DNA of 54,665 nucleotides, taken from an uncultured Pelagibacteraceae bacterium (GTDB lineage: Bacteria; Pseudomonadota; Alphaproteobacteria; Pelagibacterales; Pelagibacteraceae). A program made the position numbers and the translations under genes. The notes under the pieces are model-generated. The model was not told the origin of the DNA and did not search any database. It worked only from the letters and a program-made list of their open reading frames with translations. The stretch spans positions 1-54,665 of the forward strand of contig CABZBT010000002.1 in NCBI GenBank assembly GCA_902524045.1. Direction: 5' to 3'. This document shows, in pieces, positions 39,147 through 49,494 of this stretch (positions within the stretch are counted from its first letter, which is position 1; each line of letters starts with the position of its first letter).

Positions 39147-40238
39147 TGGAAGATAAATATTTAAATTTAAAAAGAGACATTGAAAAAATCAATCAAAGAG
39201 TTAAGGAGCATCTTTGAAAAAAACAATATTTTCTCAAAATTAGAAATTCTTAATAAAAAAACTCTTGATGCTAATTTTTGGCATGATAAAGCAAAATCTC
39301 AAAAAATATTAAAGGAAAAAAAACTTTTTGAAGATCTTACAAATTCATATAAAGAATCCACTAATAAATTAAAAGATTTAAATGATATATATATTTTAGC
39401 GGTAGATGAAAATAATATAGGGGTTAAAAATGATATTTTAGAAAATATAAAAGAATTAAAAATAAAAGTTAAAAAAAATGAAATTAAATGTTTTCTGTCA
39501 AATGAAGCAGACTCATTTGATTGCTATATAGAAATTCATGCAGGTGCTGGTGGAACAGAGAGCCAAGATTGGGCCGACATGTTAAGAAAAATGTATATGA
39601 AATGGTCTGATAATAAAAATTATAAGTGTAATTTGATTAGCGAACATAAAGGAGACGAAGCTGGAATAAAATCTTCAACGATTAAAATTCAAGGTGAATA
39701 TGTATTTGGATGGCTAAAAAAAGAATCTGGTATCCACCGATTAGTACGTATATCACCATTTGACTCGGGAGCAAGACGGCACACAAGTTTTGCAAGTATC
39801 TGGGTATATCCAGTAGTTGATGAAAACTTGAACATAGAAATATTAAATAAAGATTTAAGAATTGATACTTATCGTTCTAGTGGGGCAGGCGGACAACACG
39901 TTAATACCACAGATAGTGCAGTTAGAATTACTCATTTGCCAACAAAAATAGTAGTTCAATGTCAAAATGAAAGATCTCAGCATAAAAATAAAGAGACATG
40001 TATGAATATGCTTAAAGCAAGACTTTATGATTTTGAGATGAAAAAAAAAGACGAATTAAATCAAAACAACGAGGCATCTAAAGCTGAAATAGGATGGGGA
40101 CATCAAATAAGATCATATGTTCTACAACCTTATAAATTAATTAAGGACAACCGAACAAATTATGAAAGTACAAATCCAGAAAAGGTTTTAAACGGAGACT
40201 TGGATGAATTTTTAGAGGAGTCTTTATATCAAGCTTAA
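39146..40238 (+). CDS. prfB: Peptide chain release factor 2 (expressed by programmed +1 frameshift)
   Basis: Zero frame ATG 39146: MEDKYLNLKRDIEKINQRVKEHL, then TGA at 39215; +1 frame continues EKNNIFSKLEILNKKTLDANFWHDK... with GGQ motif SSGAGGQHVNTTDSAVRITH and SPF motif. Confidence 0.95.
39203..39217 (+). promoter_or_regulatory. prfB +1 programmed frameshift site (internal SD AAGGAG, 3-nt spacer, CTT TGA)
   Basis: AAGGAG CAT CTT TGA read directly; same layout as E. coli prfB (AGGGGG UAU CUU UGA). Confidence 0.93.
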
Positions 40239-42436
40239 TGAAAAAAATTTTTTATAGGTCATTAATTTTAATCTTTTTAGGTATTTTTGGTTTTATTGTC
40301 TATTTAAGTACAATAGGTATCAAAACTGATAGATTTAATAATCAAATATCGGCACAAGTAAAAAAAATAAATAATCAGTTAGAATTGGAGCTTAATGAGA
40401 TAGGAATTTTTCTTGATTTATTTAAATTACAATTAAGCCTTAAAACTATCGGGGTAAATCTTAAAAATAAGGATAAAACAATAAAATTTGAGAGTATTAG
40501 TTCTAATATAGATATTAAAAAAATAATTAGTGGTCAATTCTCTCCAACTGAATTGAATATTTCAACAAGATCAATAGAAGTAAAAAAAATAATTACATTT
40601 ATAAGATCAATTGAAAATAATCCACAATTATTCATTTTAGAGAAATTTGTTAAAAAAGGTTACCTAATTGCAGATATCATTTTAAAATTTGATGAGCAAG
40701 GAAAATTAAAAGAAAATTATATTATTAAAGGACTAGTTAAAGATGGTGAAATAAAAAAAATTAAAAATTTTGATCTATCAAAAATAAATTTTTTATTTAA
40801 TTTAAAAAAAGATTTTTTTGATTTCAACGATATCCGACTGTCTTTAAATAATAAAGAAGTTTTACTTCCAAAATTAAACATTAAAAATAATCAAAATAAA
40901 TTTTTAATTTCTGGAAAAAATATTAATAATGATATTTCTTTAAAAGAAAATGAAATATATCAATTTTTCAATAAGAATTTATTTTTTCCAGGCATTATCT
41001 CAACAGAATTTAGTTTAGATAATGATTTCTCGTTTTTAATTGATAAAAAATATCAAATAAAAGATTTAAAAATTGATTCAAATTTAAATCTAAAAAAAAT
41101 GAATTTTTCCAGTAAAATTGACTTTAAAAAATACTTGCCTGAGATAAATGATAAATTAGCTTTAGCAAATCACAAAATCCAAATTAAATATAAAAAAAAT
41201 TTTCTTAGCGTTAAAGGTAAAGGAAATATAATTTTACAAAAAGAAATCGACGATATTGAGTATGATTTGATAAAATCTAAAAAAAATTTAAGTTTTAACA
41301 CTTTAATCAAGATTAAAAAAAATCCAATGAATTTAGGTGTTCTGAATTTTCAAAAAGATCTAAATTCTAATCTGGAAATAGGTCTAATTGGGAATAAAAA
41401 TCTAATATCAAAAGAAATATTATTAAAAAACATTCTGCTCAAAGAAAAAGATAATATTTTCGAATTAAACAATTTGAGAATAACAAAAGATAAAAAAATT
41501 AAATCTTTAGATAGAATTGACTTGGATTATCTTGATGTGGATGAATTAAAAAATAAGTTATCGATTTCTAGAAAAAGTAAAGATTATTATTTAGTGTCCA
41601 AAAGTTTTAATGCTTCCAAAGTAATAGATGATTTATTAAAACCTGAAAAAAAATTAAAAAATGAAAAAAATTTTTTAAGTAATTTTAAATTAAATATAAA
41701 AATCAATGAAACCTTTTTAGATAACGACCATATAATAGATGATTTAAATGGGTATTTATCTTTTAAAAATGGCATGATAATTGAAGCCAATTTAGACTCC
41801 ACTTTTTCAAAAAATGAAAAGATTAAACTTACAATAAAATCTTTTTCAAACGAAAAAATTACAACGTTTTATTCAGATCTTGCGAAACCCTTTGTAAATA
41901 GGTATGAATTTATTAAAGGGTTTGAGGATGGTAATTTAAATTTTTATTCTGTAAAAAAAAATGATACCTCAGACTCAAAATTGGTTATCGACAATTTTAA
42001 AGTCCAAAAAGTTCCTGCTTTAGCAAAATTGCTTACACTAGCTTCTCTTCAAGGTATAGCTGATTTGTTAACTGGTGAAGGAATAAGGTTTTCAGACTTT
42101 GAGATGACTTTTTCCAATAAGGGTGACTCTTTAAAGATTAAGGAACTTTACGCAATTGGTCCAGCAATTTCAATTTTAATGGATGGTTATATCCAGAAAA
42201 ATGAGCTAGTAAGCCTTAAAGGAACTTTGGTGCCTGCAACCACTATTAATAGAACAATTTCCTCTATTCCTTTAATTGGCAATATTTTAGTTGGAAAAAA
42301 GGTTGGTGAAGGTGTTTTTGGTGTCAGCTTTAAAATTAAAGGACCTCCAAAAAAATTAAAAACTACTGTAAATCCTGTTAAAACTTTAACACCGAGATTT
42401 ATAACAAGAACTATTGAAAAATTAAAGAAAAATTAA
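40238..42436 (+). CDS. AsmA/YhdP-like large envelope protein
   Basis: 732 aa, N-terminal TM anchor, beta-rich body; C-terminus VPALAKLLTLASLQGIADLLTGEGIRFSDFEMTFS...IPLIGNILVGKKVGEGVFGVSFKIKGP resembles AsmA-like_C proteins. Confidence 0.7.
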   Translation: MKKIFYRSLILIFLGIFGFIVYLSTIGIKTDRFNNQISAQVKKINNQLELELNEIGIFLDLFKLQLSLKTIGVNLKNKDKTIKFESISSNIDIKKIISGQFSPTELNISTRSIEVKKIITFIRSIENNPQLFILEKFVKKGYLIADIILKFDEQGKLKENYIIKGLVKDGEIKKIKNFDLSKINFLFNLKKDFFDFNDIRLSLNNKEVLLPKLNIKNNQNKFLISGKNINNDISLKENEIYQFFNKNLFFPGIISTEFSLDNDFSFLIDKKYQIKDLKIDSNLNLKKMNFSSKIDFKKYLPEINDKLALANHKIQIKYKKNFLSVKGKGNIILQKEIDDIEYDLIKSKKNLSFNTLIKIKKNPMNLGVLNFQKDLNSNLEIGLIGNKNLISKEILLKNILLKEKDNIFELNNLRITKDKKIKSLDRIDLDYLDVDELKNKLSISRKSKDYYLVSKSFNASKVIDDLLKPEKKLKNEKNFLSNFKLNIKINETFLDNDHIIDDLNGYLSFKNGMIIEANLDSTFSKNEKIKLTIKSFSNEKITTFYSDLAKPFVNRYEFIKGFEDGNLNFYSVKKNDTSDSKLVIDNFKVQKVPALAKLLTLASLQGIADLLTGEGIRFSDFEMTFSNKGDSLKIKELYAIGPAISILMDGYIQKNELVSLKGTLVPATTINRTISSIPLIGNILVGKKVGEGVFGVSFKIKGPPKKLKTTVNPVKTLTPRFITRTIEKLKKN

Positions 42437-43659
42437 TTTTTTTCAACTTTAATGTGTCTCTTTTTACCTAAAGATAACTTTATAGTATTTTTTTCAAAAA
42501 GTTTGTCATCTACAATTAATTTTTCGTCGTTAACAGTTTTGTTATTAATCTTCACACCATTACCTTTAATCAGTCTTCTTATTTCGCTTTTAGAGTTTTC
42601 TAATTTTGATAAAATTACTAAATCAACAATATTTAAATTGTTTAATTGGTTTTTATTAATAGAAATAGATGGTAAAGCAGATCCAAGTGAATTTTCAGAA
42701 AATGTTTTTTTCGCTGTTTCTTCGCATTTTTTAGCCTCTTTATCCCCATGAAGCATTGCTGTTGTCTCATTTGCAAGAATAATTTTCTGTTTGTTTATTT
42801 CCTGATCTTTAATTTTTTCAATATTTGTAATACTTAAATCGGTAAAAAATTTAATAAATTTTAAAACATCTTTATCATCAACATTTCTCCAAAATTGCCA
42901 ATAGTCATAAGGAGATAAAAATTTTTTATCCAGCCAAATAGCACCTGTTTCAGTTTTACCCATTTTTGCACCTGAGGCTAAAGTAATTAAAGGGGTAGTT
43001 AATCCATGTACCTGATTATTTGAGTATTTTTTTATTAAATCAATACCATTAATAATATTTCCCCATTGGTCAGAGCCACCTATTTGTAATAAACAATTTT
43101 TTTTCTTGTTAAGCTCTAAAAAATCATAAGCTTGTAAAATCATATAATTAAATTCCATATAACTGAGTGATTGTTCTCTTTCCAACCTGGTTTTTACACT
43201 TTCATATGTTAACATTTTATTAATTGTAAAATGCTTTCCTATATCCCTTAAAAAAGAAATATATTTAAGGCTTTTTAACCACTCAAAATTATTTACAAAT
43301 ATCGGTTTAGTGTTTTTATCTGCACTTTTCAAAAATTTTTTTAAAATTCTTTTTATATTCTCTGAATTTTTTTCAATTTCATTTTCGCTTAAAATTTTAC
43401 GAGTTTTATCCTTACCAGAAGGATCTCCAATTCTAGTAGTGCCTCCACCTAGTAAAACTATTGGTTGATGACCATGTTTTTGAAGCAATCTTAAACACAT
43501 AATTTGCAAGAGACTTCCAACATGTAAACTTTCGGCAGTACAATCAAAACCAATATAAGCTTTTATCTTTTTTTTATCTAACAAGTAGGACAATTCTTGA
43601 TCATCTGTGCATTGGTAGAAAAAACCTCTATCTTTAAATTCTTTTAAAAATTTATTCAT
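42433..43659 (-). CDS. tyrS: Tyrosyl-tRNA synthetase
   Basis: AYIGFDCTAESLHVGSLLQIM, QIGGSDQWGNIINGIDLI, KMGKTETGAIWLD, C-terminal S4 domain. Confidence 0.97.
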   Translation of the reverse strand: MNKFLKEFKDRGFFYQCTDDQELSYLLDKKKIKAYIGFDCTAESLHVGSLLQIMCLRLLQKHGHQPIVLLGGGTTRIGDPSGKDKTRKILSENEIEKNSENIKRILKKFLKSADKNTKPIFVNNFEWLKSLKYISFLRDIGKHFTINKMLTYESVKTRLEREQSLSYMEFNYMILQAYDFLELNKKKNCLLQIGGSDQWGNIINGIDLIKKYSNNQVHGLTTPLITLASGAKMGKTETGAIWLDKKFLSPYDYWQFWRNVDDKDVLKFIKFFTDLSITNIEKIKDQEINKQKIILANETTAMLHGDKEAKKCEETAKKTFSENSLGSALPSISINKNQLNNLNIVDLVILSKLENSKSEIRRLIKGNGVKINNKTVNDEKLIVDDKLFEKNTIKLSLGKKRHIKVEKN

Positions 43660-43700
43660 ATGCTTATAGTTCTACAATATACAAATTTTATTAAAAAAAA

Positions 43701-44855
43701 ATGATTATGAAAAAAAAGATATATACATCTCTTGGCTTAATGAGTGGCACATCTATGGATGGTGTAGATTTATCTGTCATAAAATCAGATGGATATGATG
43801 AATTTTCAAGTATTTTAAACATTTATCGAGAGTTTGATAACGACCTTTACATACAATTAATCGAATTAAGAGATAAAATCTCAAGTACAGAAGATCTAAA
43901 AATTTACTCAGATGATTTGAAAAATTTAGAAAAAAAATTTACTTTATTTAACGCTAAAATTATCAATGATGTTCTGCAAAATGTTGATGAAGAAATTGAT
44001 TTAGTTGGTTTTCATGGTCAGACAATTTTACACAATTCGAAAATAAAAATTTCAAAGCAATTAGGGGACGGAAAATTGCTATCTAGCTTAGTAAAAAAGA
44101 TAGTTATAAATAACTTTAGGCAAAATGATCTTAATCATGATGGGCAAGGTGCTCCATTAACTCCTATATTTCATTATTTAATTTCAAAAATTATAAAAAA
44201 TAAATTTAAGATAGATTATCCTATAAGTCTAGTAAATATAGGTGGTATTACAAACGTTACTCAAATTAAAGACTCATTAAATAATTTAAATCAAAATTTT
44301 TTTGCATACGACATTGCTCCAGGAAACTGTCTAATAGATGAATGGGTAAGAATGCATGTTAATATGAGTTACGACAAAAACGGAAATTATGCAAGCAGCG
44401 GAAAAGTAGACAAATTAATTTTAAATCAAGCAATCGAAAATTTTGAGTTAAAATCGTTTAATAACTCGTTAGACATTAAAGATTTTGACTTATCGTTTGC
44501 AAAAGGTTTATCATTTGAAGATGGTTGTGCAACGTTAACAAAATTTACTGCTTTTCTTATCTCTAATGGTCTTGAAAAAATAAGTAAAAAAAATAATATT
44601 ACTTTAAACAACATTATTTTATGCGGTGGTGGTAGAAAAAATATTTTTTTAATCGAATCTATTAGGGAATTTTTAAATAATAGTAATATTGAAATAAAGG
44701 AAATAGATAATTATAATTTTGATGGTAGTTTTATTGAGTCGCAAGCTTTTGCATTTTTAGCAATTAGATCGTACTTGAATTTACCTATTTCTTTCCCAAA
44801 TACCACGAGGTGCAAAGAAGCTATAACAGGCGGTGAAATTCAAAAAAATTTTTAG
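43701..44855 (+). CDS. anmK: Anhydro-N-acetylmuramic acid kinase
   Basis: SLGLMSGTSMDGVDLSVIKSDG, GFHGQTILH, FRQNDLNHDGQGAPLTPIFH, NIGGITNVT, FDGSFIESQAFAFLAIR. Confidence 0.95.
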   Translation: MIMKKKIYTSLGLMSGTSMDGVDLSVIKSDGYDEFSSILNIYREFDNDLYIQLIELRDKISSTEDLKIYSDDLKNLEKKFTLFNAKIINDVLQNVDEEIDLVGFHGQTILHNSKIKISKQLGDGKLLSSLVKKIVINNFRQNDLNHDGQGAPLTPIFHYLISKIIKNKFKIDYPISLVNIGGITNVTQIKDSLNNLNQNFFAYDIAPGNCLIDEWVRMHVNMSYDKNGNYASSGKVDKLILNQAIENFELKSFNNSLDIKDFDLSFAKGLSFEDGCATLTKFTAFLISNGLEKISKKNNITLNNIILCGGGRKNIFLIESIREFLNNSNIEIKEIDNYNFDGSFIESQAFAFLAIRSYLNLPISFPNTTRCKEAITGGEIQKNF

Positions 44856-45508
44856 TATAAAGCTGTTTCTTTTTTAATATACTTAATGATAGTTTCTGTT
44901 AATTCAGACTCACTTTTTGTGAAAAAATGATTAGCTCCAGGTATACTCTCAAATTCAACTTTTATACCTTTTTGTGCGCTTAATTTATTATCTAAATCTT
45001 TTATAAATTCTAAAGGCACTAATTCATCTTTTTTTCCATAAACCATTAAACCTGATGAAGGACACGGTGATAAAAAAGAAAAATCGTATACGTTAGGTTG
45101 AGGTGAGATTGCAATGAATCTATTAATTTCAGGTCTTCTCATTAATAGTTGCATTGCTATTAAAGAACCAAAAGAAAAGCCAGATACCCAACATTGAGAA
45201 TTATCAAAATTTTCTCTTTCCAACCAATCTAATGCAGCAGCAGCATCAGCTAATTCTCCTTGTCCATTATCAAATTCACCATCACTTTTTCCAACACCTC
45301 GAAAATTTACTCTACATACAGAAAAATCATTTTCCATGAATGCATGAAATGTCTCTACAACAACTTTGTTATTCATTGTTCCTCCATACTGTGGATGAGG
45401 TTGTAATACTAAAGCGATAGGTGAAGTACTTTTTTTACTCTTGTAATATTTTGCTTCTAACCTTCCTGCAGGACCGGGTATAAATATTTCTAAAATTTTA
45501 TTATCCAT
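44852..45508 (-). CDS. Alpha/beta hydrolase
   Basis: LVLQPHPQYGGTMNNKVV, VNFRGVGKSDGEFDNGQGE, VSGFSFGSLIAMQLL, GANHFF catalytic His. Confidence 0.88.
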   Translation of the reverse strand: MDNKILEIFIPGPAGRLEAKYYKSKKSTSPIALVLQPHPQYGGTMNNKVVVETFHAFMENDFSVCRVNFRGVGKSDGEFDNGQGELADAAAALDWLERENFDNSQCWVSGFSFGSLIAMQLLMRRPEINRFIAISPQPNVYDFSFLSPCPSSGLMVYGKKDELVPLEFIKDLDNKLSAQKGIKVEFESIPGANHFFTKSESELTETIIKYIKKETALY

Positions 45509-45512
45509 TCTT

Positions 45513-45531
45513 GGTAATGATTATCATTCTC
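45513..45531. promoter_or_regulatory. Fur-box-like palindrome GGTAATGATTATCATTCTC
   Basis: Perfect inverted repeat AATGAT-T-ATCATT; 16 of 19 identities with the E. coli Fur consensus GATAATGATAATCATTATC (central base counted as mismatch). Confidence 0.55.
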
Positions 45532-45589
45532 AAAAAAAAATAGGTTTATCACATGTGCGTGACAAAATGTTAGTATTTTTTTCTGTTAG

Positions 45590-45614
45590 ATACTTGACTA
45601 TTTTAGTCGGGTTT
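45590..45614 (+). promoter_or_regulatory. Type-1 IscR-like operator overlapping the putative iscR promoter
   Basis: ATACTTGACTATTTTAGTCGGGTTT matches ATASYYGACTRWWWYAGTCRRSTAT at 24/25 positions; contains TTGACT (-35-like) followed about 16 nt later by TATATA (-10-like). Confidence 0.8.
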
Positions 45615-45641
45615 ATATATACCCTCGTAAATAAAGGTTTT

Positions 45642-46067
45642 ATGAAACTAACATCTAAAGGCAGATATGCGGTAATGGCTTTAGTTGATCTGGCAAGATT
45701 TGACAGTATTAATCCAGTATCTCTAAGAGACATATCGCTAAGACAGGGTATCTCACTTGATTACCTTGAACAAATTTTTTCTAAACTTAGAAAAAAAGAA
45801 ATTGTTCAAAGTGTAAGAGGAAATCAAGGAGGCTATGTTTTGAATAAAAAAGCTAAAGAAATTAAACTAACAAATATTTTTGATGCGGTTGACGAAAAAG
45901 TAAAAACTGTTCAGTGCAAAAAAGAGTCTAAAAAAGGTTGTAACGGTAGATCTACAAAATGTTTAACCCATAATTTATGGGATGAGCTTGAAAATCATAT
46001 TAATGATTTTTTTGAAAAAAAGAGTTTAGAAGACCTTGTTAAAGAAAATGCTGAAAGAAGAATTTAG
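45642..46067 (+). CDS. iscR: Rrf2 family Fe-S regulator IscR
   Basis: [57 protein letters not shown]; cysteine cluster [22 protein letters not shown]. Confidence 0.92.
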   Translation: MKLTSKGRYAVMALVDLARFDSINPVSLRDISLRQGISLDYLEQIFSKLRKKEIVQSVRGNQGGYVLNKKAKEIKLTNIFDAVDEKVKTVQCKKESKKGCNGRSTKCLTHNLWDELENHINDFFEKKSLEDLVKENAERRI

Positions 46068-46069
46068 AG

Positions 46070-47512
46070 ATGGATACTAGAGAAAAAGATATAGAAAAGT
46101 TAAAAGATTATAAATACGGTTTTACGACTGATATTGAAAATATAAAAGCTCCAAAAGGCTTAAACGAGGATGTGATCAAGTTTATTTCTAATATCAAAAA
46201 AGAGCCACAATGGATGTTAGACTTTAGGTTAAAGGCTTATAAGAGATTAAAACTCTTAAAAGAGCCAAACTGGCAAAAGCCAAAATACCCTAAAATTGAT
46301 TACCAAGATTTATACTATTACTCAGCACCAAAAAGCATGAAGGACAAACCAAAAAGTTTAGACGAACTTGATCCTAAACTTTTAGAAACATATAAAAAAC
46401 TTGGAATTCCATTACAAGAGCAAGCAAGATTAAATGGAATTGCTGTAGATGCAGTATTTGATTCTGTTTCAGTAGCAACTACTTTTAAAGGTGAATTGAC
46501 TAAACATGGAATAATTTTTTGTTCAATGTCGGAGGCAATTCAAAAGCATCCTGATCTAGTAAAAAAATATTTAGGTACAGTGATACCAGTTACAGATCAT
46601 TTCTTTGCTACATTAAACTCTGCTGTGTTTACAGATGGATCATTTGTTTATATTCCTGAGGGTGTTAAGTGTCCAATGGAACTATCAACTTATTTCAGAA
46701 TCAATGCATCACAGACAGGTCAATTTGAGAGAACATTAATAATTGCCGATAAGGGAAGTTACGTAAGTTATCTTGAAGGATGCACCGCTCCAATGAGAGA
46801 TGAAAATCAATTACACGCAGCGAACGTTGAATTGATTGCTTTAGATGATGCAGAGATAAAATACTCAACTGTACAAAATTGGTATCCAGGTGATGAAAAT
46901 GGCAAAGGAGGAATCTATAATTTTGTAACTAAAAGAGGATTATGTAAGGGAAAAAATTCTAAGATTTCTTGGACACAAGTAGAAACAGGCTCAGCTATAA
47001 CTTGGAAATATCCAAGCTGTATATTAAAAGGTGATAATTCAATTGGTGAATTTTACTCTATAGCAATAACAAATAATCATCAAAAGGCAGACACTGGAAC
47101 AAAGATGATTCATTTAGGAAAAAATACTAAAAGTAAAATTATTTCCAAAGGTATAAGTGCTGGATTTTCTGATATGACTTACAGAGGTTTAGTAGATATT
47201 AATTCAAAAGCAAAAAATTCCAGTAACTATACACAATGTGACTCTTTACTTATGGGAAATAAATGTGGTGCACATACAGTGCCTTATATTAAAAATAAGA
47301 ATTTTGACTCAAATATTGCACACGAAGCCACGACATCAAAAATAAGTGAGGCACAATTACATTATTGTCAACAAAGAGGACTGAACCCTGAGGAAGCTGT
47401 AGGATTAATTGTTAATGGTTTTTGCAAAGAAGTATTACAACAACTACCGATGGAGTTTGCAGTCGAAGCTCAGAAACTTGTAGGTATTAGTTTAGAGGGG
47501 AGTGTTGGCTAA
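46070..47512 (+). CDS. sufB: Fe-S cluster assembly protein SufB
   Basis: 480 aa: [70 protein letters not shown]. Confidence 0.97.
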   Translation: MDTREKDIEKLKDYKYGFTTDIENIKAPKGLNEDVIKFISNIKKEPQWMLDFRLKAYKRLKLLKEPNWQKPKYPKIDYQDLYYYSAPKSMKDKPKSLDELDPKLLETYKKLGIPLQEQARLNGIAVDAVFDSVSVATTFKGELTKHGIIFCSMSEAIQKHPDLVKKYLGTVIPVTDHFFATLNSAVFTDGSFVYIPEGVKCPMELSTYFRINASQTGQFERTLIIADKGSYVSYLEGCTAPMRDENQLHAANVELIALDDAEIKYSTVQNWYPGDENGKGGIYNFVTKRGLCKGKNSKISWTQVETGSAITWKYPSCILKGDNSIGEFYSIAITNNHQKADTGTKMIHLGKNTKSKIISKGISAGFSDMTYRGLVDINSKAKNSSNYTQCDSLLMGNKCGAHTVPYIKNKNFDSNIAHEATTSKISEAQLHYCQQRGLNPEEAVGLIVNGFCKEVLQQLPMEFAVEAQKLVGISLEGSVG

Positions 47513-48246
47513 TGCTTAAAATCAATAATTTAAATGCAAATATTGAAAACAAAGCAATATTAAAGAGTTTTTCGTTGAGCATAAACGCTGGCGAAGTTCA
47601 CGCAATTATGGGTCCAAACGGGTCGGGAAAAAGCACATTATCAAACATTTTATCAGGAAAAAAAGGTTATGAGGTATCAGGTGAAATCTTATTTGAGAAT
47701 AAAAATTTATTTGATCTTGAGACTGAGGAAAGAGCACATAAAGGAATATTTTTAGCTTTCCAATATCCATTAGAAATTCCAGGTGTAAATACAAATATAT
47801 TTTTAAAAACATCCTTAAATGCAATTAGAAAAGCAAGAGGTGAAAAAGAATTAGATGCGATTGAATTTTTAAAACTTGTCAAAGAAAAAGCTAAAGAATT
47901 AAAATTTGATGAAGAAAAACTAAACAGACAATTAAATGTTGGTTTTTCTGGAGGGGAGAAAAAGAAAAACGAAATTCTACAAATGTCTATGTTAGCTCCA
48001 AAATTATCCATTTTAGATGAAACTGACTCAGGTTTAGATATTGATGCTTTAAAAATAGTAGCCGATGGAGTTAATACTTTAAGAAATAAAGATAATTCTT
48101 TTTTAATAATAACTCACTATCAAAGATTATTAGATTACATAAAACCTGACTTTGTCCATGTTTTAATGAATGGAAAAATAATTAAATCTGGCGGCCCAGA
48201 ATTAGCAATAGAGTTAGAAAAAAAAGGTTATGAAAGTTTTAATTAG
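47512..48246 (+). CDS. sufC: Fe-S cluster assembly ATPase SufC
   Basis: ABC ATPase: AIMGPNGSGKSTLSNILSG, NVGFSGGEKKKNEILQM, SILDETDSGLDIDALKIVADGVN. Confidence 0.97.
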   Translation: MLKINNLNANIENKAILKSFSLSINAGEVHAIMGPNGSGKSTLSNILSGKKGYEVSGEILFENKNLFDLETEERAHKGIFLAFQYPLEIPGVNTNIFLKTSLNAIRKARGEKELDAIEFLKLVKEKAKELKFDEEKLNRQLNVGFSGGEKKKNEILQMSMLAPKLSILDETDSGLDIDALKIVADGVNTLRNKDNSFLIITHYQRLLDYIKPDFVHVLMNGKIIKSGGPELAIELEKKGYESFN

Positions 48247-49494
48247 ATGAATGAACAAATACAATTAGATTTTTATAAAATAATAAAGACTTTAAAAATT
48301 TCGGAAAAAGAAATTCAATTAAAAAAAAGTTTTTTAAAGAAATTTATTGAAAACGGTTTTCCAAATAGAAAACAAGAAGATTGGAAATTTTTAGATATTA
48401 GTCAAATTATTAAAAAAAATATTGGTGAATTGAGTTTCTTTAATGATTACTCATTACCAAATAAAATTGATCCATCTATTTTTGTTGATGGTTTAGAGCA
48501 CAATAAGATTATTTTTATTAACGGTAGAATTGAAAAAATTGATTTTAGTTATGAAGATCAAAGTCAAATTGAAATAAATGACGAAATTGGAAAAAATATT
48601 AAATTTGATTATGAAAATTCTTTGATTGATTTAAATAATGCTTTTACCAATAAAGTTTATAAAATTTTGGTAAAAAAAAATTATTCTTTAAAGAAACCCT
48701 TAATAATTTATCATTCAACAAATAATAAGATTAAGTCAAAAAACGTAAATTTAAGTTTAAATTTTGAATTAGAGGAAAATAGCCACTTAAGACTTATTGA
48801 CTATTTCAATGACAATACAGGCAAAAATTTTGTAAATATTTTATATAATTTTAATTTAAAAAAATACTCAATTCTTAAAAATTATAAACTTGATAAGTTT
48901 AGAAATAATAATTTAAAGTATTCTTTTAACAATATTGAACAGGATGATAATAGTATTTCAGAAACGTTTATATTGTCTGCTGGTTCAGACTATTTTAAAA
49001 ATGAAGTCAATTGTAATTTAAATGGTGAATTTTCATCTGCCTTCATAAATGGGATTCTTTCACTTAATGAAAATCAACAGCATGAAATTAGATCAACAAT
49101 AAATCATCAAGTTGAAAACACCAAAAGTTATCAACTAATTAAAAGTGTGCTTGGAAAAAACTCAAAATCTGCATATCAAGGAAGAATTTTTGTAAACTCA
49201 AAAGCTCAAAAAACCGATGGCTATCAGCTAAGTAAAGCAATATTGTTAGATGAAACATCTGAGTTTAATGCTAAACCGGAATTAGAAATTTATGCTGATG
49301 ACGTGAAATGCTCCCACGGATCGGCATCAGGAAGTTTAAATGAAAACTCAATCTTTTATTTAATGTCTCGAGGTTTAAACTATCAACAATCTAAAGAACT
49401 TTTAATAAATGGATTTTTACTCGATGTTGTTGAAAAAATAACAGATTCAGAAATTAAAAATTTAATTAAAAATATTGTTGGATTAAAAGAATGA
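48247..49494 (+). CDS. sufD: Fe-S cluster assembly protein SufD
   Basis: SufBD C-terminal motifs: AYQGRIFVNSKAQKTDGYQLSKAILLDETSEFNAKPELEIYADDVKCSHGSASGSL. Confidence 0.95.
   Translation: MNEQIQLDFYKIIKTLKISEKEIQLKKSFLKKFIENGFPNRKQEDWKFLDISQIIKKNIGELSFFNDYSLPNKIDPSIFVDGLEHNKIIFINGRIEKIDFSYEDQSQIEINDEIGKNIKFDYENSLIDLNNAFTNKVYKILVKKNYSLKKPLIIYHSTNNKIKSKNVNLSLNFELEENSHLRLIDYFNDNTGKNFVNILYNFNLKKYSILKNYKLDKFRNNNLKYSFNNIEQDDNSISETFILSAGSDYFKNEVNCNLNGEFSSAFINGILSLNENQQHEIRSTINHQVENTKSYQLIKSVLGKNSKSAYQGRIFVNSKAQKTDGYQLSKAILLDETSEFNAKPELEIYADDVKCSHGSASGSLNENSIFYLMSRGLNYQQSKELLINGFLLDVVEKITDSEIKNLIKNIVGLKE

Noticed and set aside
39180-39215. TTG start for prfB given by the ORF track
   Set aside because: A better model is ATG 39146 with the classic CTT-TGA +1 frameshift; the TTG lies inside that leader.
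45555-45641. N-terminal extension of iscR given by the ORF track
   Set aside because: The extra residues cover the IscR operator and promoter; Rrf2 proteins begin at [14 protein letters not shown] (45642).
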